A stretch of 64,000 nt of DNA from Rotaria sordida (Eukaryota; Rotifera; Eurotatoria; Philodinida; Philodinidae): the NCBI GenBank assembly GCA_905250125.1, contig CAJNOL010000133.1, forward strand, positions 1-64,000. Reading direction: 5' to 3'. A program made the position numbers and the translations under genes. Shown in pieces: positions 44,016-54,777 of this stretch. A model generated the notes under the pieces. The model did no database searches and was not told where the DNA came from. It was given only the letters and a program-made list of their open reading frames with translations. Positions within the stretch are counted from its first letter, which is position 1, and every line of letters begins with the position of its first letter.

Positions 44016-45504
44016 CAAATGGTACCCATATAATTAGACAACAACACCAAATTTTGTATATTTATCTCATCACTATTAGTACTTAAAAATACATAAATTC
44101 CATTCAGATTGAGATATCCAGTTGTATATGTCTCACAAACTAGATGAACTAGAATAATCTGATGAAAATCAGACTACGATTCATAGTTTCTAGTATACTA
44201 GTAAAATAAACTTCAGATCAATCCATATATCTATTTAGTTTTTATTAACGACACAATCGCAATATGCTGTTTTTTTTTTGTCGTTTCAAAATTATTCAAT
44301 CATTTATTTTTGCAAGCTGTTGCATGCCTGTTCTAAATTGAAATTTTCCTTATGACACATGATTCAATAGAAGAAATTGCACTCTACATAAGGAGCACTT
44401 TTTATTATTGTTTTTCTTTGAGTATAAGTCAAAAAACAATGTTTTTTTTTAATATATCTCGAAAATTTTGTACAAAAAGGCGACAAAAGATACTTTTTCA
44501 TATGATGTTTAAACAATTTGATTGTTCAATATATCACTAACAAGAGTACTACAAATAGCATGAATTATTGTATGGTCTCATTCACACATTGAAGTAGATA
44601 TAAAAAATTGTTTCGATAGCATGGATTTGTAAGGAACCTTTTTCTGTATAGAACTTCTTAAGTTATATAATTTTGTTAAATTATCAATAGCAGGAATAAA
44701 AATCTTACGATAGTCTCAGCAACAGTCCAAGTGGATATCTCATTGAATATATAGCTAGTTTTCACGTGCTGCATCTATGTAAATAGAGAATGAAATTTAC
44801 AACAACGCGCTATGTTAATTATCATTTGACACATCTTTGTTTGATGAAATACATGCTCAGTCTGTTGTTGAGACTACGGTAAGGTTTTTATTCCTGCTAT
44901 TGATAATTTAACAAAATTATATAACTTAAGAAGTTCTGTATGACAACCGAGTCCCTAAAAATCAACGCTTTTAAAACAATTTTTTATATCTTCTTCAATG
45001 TGTGAATGAGACTGTAGAATAAAGTCTATCTGTGATTAGTCTATATATAGGAAAATGACTAACACGATATTCCAACATATTATAATCATATTAAAAAAAA
45101 GTAGCAAAAGCCACTTTTTGTTCAAAATTTTTGAGATAGGTTAGAAAAATCATTGTTTTATGACCTATACTCAAAGAAACGCTAAAATAAAATGTGCTCG
45201 TTATGCAGAGTACAAATTCTTCGATTGAATCATGTGTCATAAAGAAAATTTCAACTTAGAACAGGCATGCAACAGCTTGCAAAAATAAGTAGTTGAATAA
45301 TTTTGAAAAAAAAAACAGCATTTTACAATTGTATCGTTAATAATAACTAAATAGATCTATGGATTGATCTGAAGTTTTTTTTACTAGTATACTAGAGACT
45401 ATAACTTGTAATCCGATAAAAATCAGATGCACCTAGCTCATCTAGTTTATGAGCTATAGATAAAATAAAATAATCTACTGATACAATAATTTTGACAGCC
45501 ACTA
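44016..45504. mobile_element. Large palindromic foldback element, about 1.5 kb
   Basis: Two arms of roughly 600 bp surround a loop near 44725-44868. Matched blocks include AACTAGATGAACTAG (44138) with CTAGCTCATCTAGTTT (45433), TTCTAGTATACTAGTAAA (44188) with TTTACTAGTATACTAGAGA (45379), GCAAGCTGTTGCATGCCTGTT (44312, 21 nt) with AACAGGCATGCAACAGCTTGC (45260), and TTATCAATAGCAGGAATAAAA (44680) with its complement at 44890. The right end reads inward as TAGTGGCTGTCAAAATTATT, resembling the Tc1/mariner-like termini of the 48728-49421 element. The left end is less clear and has diverged. No transposase ORF is present. Confidence 0.8.
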
Positions 45505-48500
45505 TATACATATTTGTACGTCATTGAACTGTCAATTCCATCACACTGATCTTATTTAATCAGTGCTGTTCGTGAACGTTACGACATGCAATCACCTTAA
45601 GTCATACTGACTAGATAATCCATATTAGCCATATTTATAATACGATCATTCAAACTGTACTCGCTAGAAAGTTATATAGACCATAGTTGTTACGTCACCA
45701 TTCACATCTTATTTATCACTAGATCATTTTAATCATGCTACAGATAGACGGCCACAGGTGAATTTCTGTCTCTAGATGCTATCGTTACAGTCTAGGAAAA
45801 AGATCTAGTTTTAAATGAAAATATGTTCCTTGCTTATGTAATATTACATTGGAATTTATGCTACAGAATTCAAACGTATTTTTTAATAATAAATATTGGT
45901 CTCCTGGCATTACTGTTAAATCGCACTGGAGTAAGCTATTCAATTTCGCAGTAAGAAATCATTTGCAACATTATTTAATATGGTAAACATGAATATAATC
46001 TCTTCACAAAGTATTACATGTCGAGATAAATATTTAATACAGGGTCGAAGATAAGCACATTTGTACCAAACTCTTCATCACTCCTTATACTACTACTACT
46101 AAAGCGTTTTTTATCATTTGAAACTTAACGAAAGATAAATTTCTTTCTTTTATTTGATATACATCTGTGAATAGTTCGATTACAATCTGTACTTAACTTC
46201 GTATTAAATTTAAAATATCAATGAAAATAAATTTTTATAAATGTATTTTCATTCGTTTGTATAGACGTCAATTTAGATTTTAAGATCTTCAATATAGGAA
46301 AACAATTATATCTTTTTTGTCATCGCCCATTTTTGAGCACAAAAGTCAGACATAGTTAGAAGGTAGGAAGAAGAAATACTTTTAAAAAAAAGTTACAAAC
46401 TTAAAATATTTGTTAATTGTTTTGATTTCGTCAAATTGCACTCCATACTTCTTCTAATATTCAATTGTAACATTTGATGCTTCAGATTGGAGAAGAAACT
46501 GTATTCATATGAAGGTCTTTTTGTATTCGCATTAATATTGTTAGTCAACAGGAGAAGACATACTACATGGAAAAATCAAAACATTTTTTACATTAGATAT
46601 TATGAACTAGTTATTATGTAAATAAACGTTCCGTTCTTCGATCACTTACATCTTTTGGTTCGTTGTTCATGTTTCAAATAAAATGTATTTATATTTAATT
46701 ATTGAATTATAACGGCATTGCAGATGATATTAAAGCTATCTCTCAATACTTTTTTGAAACTGATATAGTAGTAGATCGATCATATTCTGGAAGCACTATA
46801 GTTGTAATAAATTTAAAAAGTTGATGAAATTCATGTTGTTTTTAAAAGTATACTTGATATTATGTGTTTGGGCTATTGTAAAAGTTCATTTACAAGCTCA
46901 TAGAATTATGAGAGAGCTTAGTGAATGTTACAATAAAATAAAACTTTTTGTCATATGAGGATTCAAATAAATAATTCAATTCGATGAATTCTACATTCAT
47001 TGAACTTAACATCACTTGAGTTTTTCTTACATAGAAATATATAAAATACAATATTTGCAATATGTTTACTTAACAGATAGGTTCAATTGATAATAAGAAT
47101 CAATCAAGAAAACAAAATGATTTCAAAAGAAACTTTATGTAATATTTGTTTTTTTCAAATATTTGAAACCATTGTACTTTTGTGTTTCAATTCTTTGAGA
47201 TTAGTTTGAATAGATATTATAGATGAAGTTATATGAAATAAAACTTTAAGGATCATTGAATGAAATTATAAAAAAGCTGAAGTACATCACTTGAGCTATG
47301 GAAGAAACAATTTCTGTTTTTTTTTCTTGTGTGTATATCTTTGGAACTCGCTCTACTACTTTCAAGTGTTTCAAAAAAAAAATGCATAAATTGAAATAAG
47401 TATCAAATTGATATTATTTCTTTTTCGTCAATAATTTTGATTGTTAATGTGTATGTTCTAAAAATTAGTGTAAGTTATTTCGTGATAATTCGTTTAACGA
47501 AATCTATTTTCTAAGAATGAAAAGTCTCACTTAATAGATAATTATCATAACACACGAAAGAATAATATGATTTGTACAATCTACAATAAAGAAAAAGTCG
47601 GCGCTATTTATTTCATGTCTTATTATTAAATTATATAATTTTGATTCTCATATAACAAAAAAAAAAAACTATCGGCATATACTTTGAATAACTTAATGAT
47701 AAAATCGACGATTGTCAAAATGAACAACGATGTCAAATTAGTAACACTAGAAAAAGACATTATTGACGGACAATATATTACCATATTTATGATATAAAAT
47801 GATATATCAAATGATTAAATGTTGCTTCAAAATCATTGGTTATTATTGTTATTATTATTATTTGTTTAGCTAGATGATTTGATCTTATTTCACTCAATAG
47901 TTGACATTTTAAGTTATATTATTTACTTTTATCTATCAGCTCACGACATTTTATCATTGTTCACAAAGACTAGTTTATAAATGATGATATTCGAAAGTCC
48001 TTGAGTCAGACATTCAACTTTTGATACTTAATTAAATTTCGACGATATTTGAAGTGTGAAAAAATTCAATTAGTTTTTATTTTATTCATCGTATAAATTG
48101 TATTCGACAGTATTTTCGTAAATATCCTGTTGTTCACTATTATACTTTCAACTTATTTTTTATCGACATATCTTCATTTGATTACCGAACCGATACCTAT
48201 ATACAGAGTAGATCATAAATAACACTAGAATAAAAAAAAATGAAATATCTCTGCTTTAGTTTTATCAAATGGATTGATTTTTCTAGTTAGTAGTAGAAGT
48301 TTATTCAAAGTTTTTTTTTGTCATACAGATAAGGTAAGTAAATAGTACTATTAAATATTTTTGTTGGTATTATGAAAGTAATTTGACTTGTTATTAAGTA
48401 AGAAAAATACATGTGTAATATTTCATAGATGATTTTCAGTAATCATCTAAGAGAAAAATAAGAAGAAATCAAAACGAACTTTATTAATGATGCTGAATCA

Positions 48501-48727
48501 GTTAATTTAAAAGTCAACGACTACAACATGTTGAATTTGCAAACATGGAACATTGGTTTTTTTGCAAGAAAGTTGGTCTTTTTTTTTTTGTCCAAAAGAT
48601 CTATTCGTATGAAAAACTTTGAATAGGTTGGTACTACTAACCAAAAAATTAGTTCACCAATCGAGCGAACTGAAGCGGAGATATTTCAATTTTGTATTGT
48701 AGTACTATTTATAGCTCAACTTGTATA
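45505..48727. other. Gene-poor AT-rich sequence
   Basis: No exon chain could be assembled. A plus-strand open stretch near 46713-46825 reads GIADDIKAISQYFFE before a stop and could be a gene scrap, but nothing continues it. Remaining sequence is AT-rich with short homopolymers. Confidence 0.4.
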
Positions 48728-49421
48728 CAGTGAGTACCAAAATTATTCAACAAGGTTTATTTTCAATTTTTTGTTTCTGCTATCGTAAGGGCTAAAAAGA
48801 TTCCAAATAGTAATTTGAGTAGAGAAAACTATATTCGAAAAGAATATGAGGAAATAAAAACTATTATCATATTTTCAACGATGAATACTCCAGAAAATCG
48901 ACGTCCGAGTTTTTCAGCACCTAGGACGCATCAGTATAATTTTATTTAGACTGCATAGAACGCTAGAATAAATTATTCTCTAAAAAATAAGACATCTCCG
49001 AGTTCTTTGTGATATATTTTTAGCCGGTATACAGTAATATGATTGAAGGTTAAAAGATGGCTTTTTTTTATAGGAAATAGTAAAAAAAAGCAACTTTAGA
49101 AATTTCCGCTAAATTGCTGTATCTCAGCTAAAAAAAACATTGCAGAAAACTCGGAGAGATCTCATTTTGTAAAGAATAGTTTACTCTATCGTTCTATGTA
49201 GTGTAAACAATATTATATTTACGCGCTCTAGGTGCTAAAAAACTAGGATTTTGATTGTCTAGAGTCTCTGTCTTTGAGAACTTGCTCATAATTTTTATTT
49301 CATTATATTTCTGTTCGAAACAAGTTTTTCTACTCGAATCACTATTTGAATTCTTTCTAAGACTTACGCCAACGGAAATAAATTGTAAATAAATCTTGTT
49401 GAATAATTTTGACATCCATTG
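48728..49421. mobile_element. Foldback MITE with Tc1/mariner-like termini, TA duplication
   Basis: Ends are CAGTGAGTACC on the left and, read inward on the right, CAATGGATGTC, both running into AAAATTATTCAACAAG. They are flanked by TA at 48726-48727 and 49422-49423. The arms match along about 330 bp each, for example GAGTAGAGAAAA with GAGTAGAAAAA, and TTTTTCAGCACCTAG with TTTTTTAGCACCTAG. The centre is near 49070. The arms also share blocks with the intronic element at 2017-2781, so they belong to one family. There is no transposase; the minus ORF 49194-49481 lies in one arm and is spurious. Confidence 0.85.
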
Positions 49422-49599
49422 TATATTCACACAAAAATGAATGAAGATGCTGATCATTATGTCAACAAATTCTTGATTCATCCGACATTTATATCCAATT
49501 ATTTTTATAAATTATCCTACTACTAACATATTTCTAGGATGTAATTTCATATTGTTGATCGTGACAGAAGTATCTATTTACTGTTGAAGAAATAATGTA

Positions 49600-49644
<45 letters not shown>

Positions 49645-51247
49645 TAACCATTATTTATCTAATAGAACAATATCGTGTCCTATGCTTCAGATATTTTCAT
49701 TATATGCATCAAAAACGCATCTGTGTAAAAAGAAATACTCAAGTAGAATGTTTTAAAATAAGTGACTGAATATTTCGATTATCAAGATAAACATACTCCG
49801 TTTTTTTTATCAAAATTTACCAAATCACTATTAATCCAAACTTAATACATATGACATTTATTTCTTTTTTTTTTTTTTTGTGTTAAATAATTTGAAATAC
49901 TAAGAATGATTCACAACCATATAATTTCACTAGTCATATATCAAGACTTGTTATTTTCTTATTAAATGTTTCAATGAATAAGGCGAACAAAGAAGTTCAT
50001 TTTTTTTTCATTTCAACCAAATAATTTGATTTTTCTATTTCTTCAAATGTCAATATCAAAATCTATGAGATGAAGGAGAATAGAAGTTGAAACTATTGTC
50101 ACATCAAATATCTACATGTAAACTTGTCCTGCTCAATTATTGATCGATTGCGAAACAAACTTTGAAAGAAAGAACAATTGACCTTGCTCGTAACACACTA
50201 CAACTTTCAAGGTCAAAGCCCACATACGACTGCATAATTTTATTTATTACGATCTTTGGTAAAGAACGGAAAGGTAACAAGAGAAAGAAGGAGAATAAGA
50301 GAAAAAAAAATCGGAGACTTTCTTAGTTGATCCTTTGTATTCTCTTTAACGGGCTTCAACGCAAATGTGTGAGTGTGCCACAGTCATATATATATATATA
50401 TATATAAACTTTTTTTTTTCAACTGCAACATGGAAAGTTGAAGGAGGAAAAAAAACAGAACAGAATCAAGACAAAAAGAAATAAAAAGAAAAAAGAACCT
50501 AGGGAAGAGTTTTGAAAAGAATGCATGCTCTTATGCATGTGTCTTTAAAAGAAAAACGGCAATGACATGACCCTGAAAGATGGGTTGGTCCCGTTGTTGC
50601 ATAGTGATTACGAAACTAGCTGACGTTAGTCAGCAGTAAGAGTCACTGTCATCAGTTCTTTTTCTTCCCTTCAATTTTTTTTACGACTCATGTTTTTTTT
50701 TCTATGTCATACAATCACATATATATATATATTTCGCATATAGTAAGGTAAACATGTTATTCATCAGAAAGAAGTCGAGAGTCACAACAACAAAAAAAAA
50801 GGAAAGAATTCGAGTGTCACCTACCAATAGATCTTAAACATTATGAATTGATTAAGTAGATTTTTTTTTTCTTTCAATAAATATTATTGAGAAAAAATCA
50901 AAAAATATTGTTTTTCTTTGTCTTGCCTTTTGAGTGATGAAAACACAAAATTATGCGACCAGAACAGCAGTAACGAAAGCAACAACAACAACAACAATAT
51001 TACATTATAACATTTTTGTTCCTATTTTGGGTATACATAAGCTTATGTGCACGAGAAATCGATTAACCTTAAACATTAGTTGATATGAAAAAAAGACGGT
51101 AACAAAAATATTGAATATTGATAAAATTTTTGAAAGACAGAAAAAGAAAACATTTAATCATCAGATTATTAAGTTTATAATTTTAATTTATTTTTACTTG
51201 TTTAGATTTATTTAAAATATTATTGAACACATATATTTATAAATTAA
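49422..51247. other. Upstream region of the RVRF protein gene
   Basis: Contains a CT run merging into an AT run (about 49599-49643), another AT run near 50387-50405, and the AT-rich 5' flank of the gene at 51248. The sequence just upstream (50940-51240) is the likely promoter or 5' UTR, with CAA repeats near 50982. No ORF of protein-like composition. Confidence 0.4.
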
Positions 51248-52912
51248 ATGGTAACAGCTAATTTAAATCACGAACAGCGACCATCATCAGGTGCTGATAA
51301 TGAAGATGACGAAAATAACGATCGACAAAATCAAACACATCTTGTAAGCTTCTCATGTTGTTTTGTTTTGTATTTTTTCATTTTTATATTTAAATGGAAA
51401 AATGCGTCAGATAGAAAATGATTCATTCTGTTCGATAAACTTCCAAGTTTAATCATAGATTTTTTTCTTCTTAATCTTAAATAGGATCGTTTATATTTGG
51501 AAAATTCTCAATATCCTCATTCTCATCATCATCATCATCATCATCAATATCCACAACGTACACTTTCATCGTCGAATTTACGTGATATAAATATGGCATT
51601 AAATACTGTTCCTGTCTATCGTCATGGACGTAAATTTTATGTTTCTATTGAAGAATTTGAACGTATGCGTATAGAAGAACGACGACATCGTCGTACACTT
51701 ATGCAAAAATCTCAAAATTTACCTATAACAAAATCTCATCAAACAAATTTATTACCACCATCAACACCTTTATATAATCCTGTTAATCGAAGTACTTCAC
51801 ATTCACATGACCATAGATATGGTATACTTAGAACACCTTATTTATCTACTAATTCAATAATAAATAATCATAATAATAATAATAATCATTTACATGAATC
51901 AACTAGACAATCTCGTTCAACATTTAGACATTATGATGAACGAGATGATTTATCATCAATTACATTAAGATTACCAATGAAATTATCAACAACTACTATT
52001 CGTTCAAATTCATCGGATAAAATACTCGATCGTCGAAGAACTCCACAATCACCAATATCATCTTATAGTGATTCTATTCCTGATGATTATGATTTAAAAC
52101 GTTCATTTTCAGCTGAATTAGTACAACCATCACAAACTCAATTACAGCAACCACAAGTATTACCTCGTCGAATAGTTCCACCTAAAACTTCTGATTTTGC
52201 TATGTCTACTGTACCATCATTTCCAATGACACCTACTGATCAAACATATAATCAATCAAATGCATCAAAATTAACAAGTTATTTTACTCGAATACAACCA
52301 TCAACATTAAATCCTTCAATAAAATTACCTACAACAGATTTTACTGGAACAAATTCAATGTATGAAAATGATATTCAAGATTCAAATCAAATTTATTCTG
52401 TTCCTGCTTCTTCAAATCGACGTACTGAAAGTCATGGTTTAGCATCTGTATTAACACGATCACCATCAAATAATAGTAATAATGAATATTATTCTCGAAA
52501 TGTAACAGGTGAATCATTTTCTGATGATAATTCATCATCACCATCAACATTAATTCAACGACGAAATACAAATAATAATCGTTATCATCGAGCTCAACTT
52601 GTTGTTGAAACTGATGATGATTATAGACAACAAGGTGATGCATGGACTCGTTCAACTGCACGAAGTCAATCAAGTGATCGTTTAACAGAAAAAAAACGTG
52701 TTCGTTTTGCTGATATGGAAGGTTTGACATTAGAAACTGTCTCTGATGTTGAACAAAAACAATTACCTATGAATAATCGTTTAGTTAATAAACGATCATA
52801 TATTTCACCAACAAATAATCTTCGAGGACAAGAACAATCTTTTCATAATTCATTTTATCAAACAAATACTAGAGCTAATAATTGTGGAAGTAAACTTGCG
52901 ACCGACGTTTAA
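51248..52912 (+). CDS. Disordered protein with RVRF PP1-docking motif, function unknown
   Basis: Two exons, 51248-51343 and 51485-52912, give about 507 residues. I do not recognise a family. The protein starts acidic (ADNEDDENNDRQN), has a run of seven histidines (about 46-52), then a compact conserved-looking patch, LNTVPVYRHGRKFYVSIEEF, followed by an Arg-rich helix ERMRIEERRHRR. The rest is Ser/Thr/Asn/Gln-rich and probably disordered. Near the C-terminus, KKRVRFADMEGLTLETV (RVRF at about 437-440) matches the RVxF docking motif for protein phosphatase 1, followed by FADxxGxxL as in glycogen-targeting PP1 subunits, though no carbohydrate-binding module is present. A PP1-binding role is inference. 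It converges on the membrane-protein gene, with 265 bp between stops. Confidence 0.75.
51510..51546 (+). repeat. CAT microsatellite coding a His run
   Basis: Array of CAT/CAC codons encoding seven consecutive histidines plus nearby ones at the start of exon 2 of the RVRF protein gene. Confidence 0.7.
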
Positions 52913-53177
52913 TTTTTGTTTTGCACGTACATGTTGTTTTCTTTTTTTTTGTGTGTGTGAGCAATTATTTTTAAATAATCAGGATGAAAAAAAACCAATT
53001 TATTAGTCTTGGTATTTATATATATTTTTGTCCACAAAAAAGACAAGAAAAAAAAAAGAAAGTTCAATCGATAAAATTTGAGCAGTTAATTCAAATATTG
53101 ATAATCCTACTAGATAATTTTCTTGTTTGCAATGACTAAAGAAGAATAAAGAGCAAGCATAATATAATAATTTTTGA

Positions 53178-54777
53178 TTATAAATCTGCTGCTGTTGTGT
53201 TGTCATTGGTAAAATTATTTTTTTTGCGATCTCTATGATCACGACCCTCTTGATCAACTATTCTGCGAGGTTGAGATGAAGGTGGAGGACGAGGATTAAC
53301 ACTAGATGTCTTGCTAGTTGATTTAGAAACCACCACTTCATGAGAATCAGATTGCTTTTGATTGACATCTCTTGATCGCGTTTTATGTGGTCGCTTAGTA
53401 ATGGGTTCTACAGTTGTATAAGGAGCAGATGATGTGGATGGTGATGGTTGTTTGTCTGCAATAGCATAATAGTTATTAGAAGAAGATTGAGTAGCATGTT
53501 TATGTGCTGTCTAGAAGAGATGTGCGGGACCAAATTTTAGTTCTAGTTTCAGTCCTGGTCATCGGAACCAGAACCGGTACTGCAAGAAAAAGATGTGCCG
53601 GCATCGGAACAATCACAAAGAAGTTATCCCAATAGGAACTAAAGATTATAGTTAAATAGTCTATGTTTTCAAGCGAATTATCTTATAAATCATACCAATG
53701 AGAACATAATTCAAGAGAAATAATTCAAAAACATATGCTAGTTGTTGATTAGGTTAATCAGAAAAAAATTAGTATTGAAAAATTTTTTTAGATGTGATAC
53801 GAATAAATTTTGGAATGGTTTTCTCTAGACCAGGACCGAGATCAGATTAAATTTATTAAAATTATAGGCAGCATCACTAGAAAAGAACTTATCGAAAGCG
53901 AAATCGCCCTGGGATCCGAAGTAAAATATTTGGCCTCGTACATCCCTTGCACTTTTTGTTCGAGTAAAACTGTGTCAGACACTGTTCAGATAAAAATATT
54001 CTATAATGATTTACATTATTTCATTTATTAATGATATATTTTTTAATAGTTATGACTTAACTATTAGAAATCTGTCTAAAACTGTTCCTTTTTTAATACA
54101 TAAAATCGTAGCGAAGAATTAGAAGAATTCTTTCTTAAGATGACTATAAAAGAAAAAAACTGAAACAAATTACTTACCTCTTGTTTTAGCCTTCAGATTT
54201 TGACTACCCCTTTGATTTCCATGTTGAGTTTTCGAAAATCTATCTCTTTCATTCTTACTACTGCTCAAAATACCTGTTTCATCATCAGGGATATTACGCG
54301 AACGAGAACGTCTGAAACGTCGAAAACAGAGTAATGTCCATAAAACCTGATCATATAGAAAGACAATGTATTGATACAGAAAATATTATTTAAAGTACGT
54401 ACAATGAGTAAAAGAAAAGAGATACCAGCCAAAATGATACTTGCTAAAAAAATGCCTGTGTAGACTGATCGAGAAATGCATGCGCCATTATTGAATAAGT
54501 TAAAGTAAGCAGGGTCTAACAAAACAAAAGTAAATTTTACAAGAAAGATGTTTAGTTACATGGACAAGGATCAGTTGTTGTTTGTGGCGATATTGATGAT
54601 GGAGTGCTTAATTCTTCACTAGGTTCAGTGTCGGTGTCTGTATAAGAACATCAATAGGAAAAACAATATTCGAAAATACAAGTCAAATCCTTCAAGTCTT
54701 ATACTATTTTGAGCGATGATTGAATGTGAAAGAAGAGCCAGTAATAACAATGTCAAAAAAGTGTTACAAACAGCCAT
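53178..54777 (-). CDS. Small single-pass type I membrane protein, unrecognised
   Basis: Five exons, 54705-54777, 54560-54637, 54403-54515, 54178-54346 and 53178-53506, give about 253 residues in one frame. Residues 1-22 form a clear signal peptide (MAVCNTFLTLLLLALLSHSI then IAQN). The short extracellular part is Thr/Ser-rich with two cysteines (DPCP and NNGACISR). A membrane helix follows, YTGIFLASIILAGISFLLLI (about 70-89), then a basic stop-transfer FRRFRRSRSR and a 150-residue polar tail with TPR/RPPP-like proline stretches near the end. No enzyme or receptor domain is visible. The last intron uses the acceptor at 53507-53508 (CAG before CACATAAAC) to keep frame; the nearer TAG six bases upstream would shift frame and stop at once. 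A TIR element sits directly beside this acceptor. Confidence 0.78.
53517..53946. mobile_element. TIR element abutting a splice acceptor, copy 1
   Basis: About 430 bp with inverted ends: GAGATGTGCGGGACCAAAT on the left against GGGATGTACGAGGCCAAAT read inward on the right. It is non-coding. The inner part is homologous, in opposite orientation, to 63780-63965, including GAATTATCTTATAAATCATA and AATGAGAACATAA blocks. It lies in intron 4 of the membrane-protein gene, 9 bp from the acceptor. Confidence 0.75.

Noticed and set aside
46713-46825. Open stretch reading GIADDIKAISQYFFETDIVV, faintly like a nucleotide kinase motif
   Set aside because: Too short, no P-loop and no flanking exon; the similarity is within chance.
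49194-49481. 95-codon minus-strand ORF
   Set aside because: Lies within one arm of the foldback element; the matching arm is not open, so it is not a conserved protein.
52341-52730. 129-codon minus-strand ORF
   Set aside because: Antisense shadow of the RVRF protein exon.
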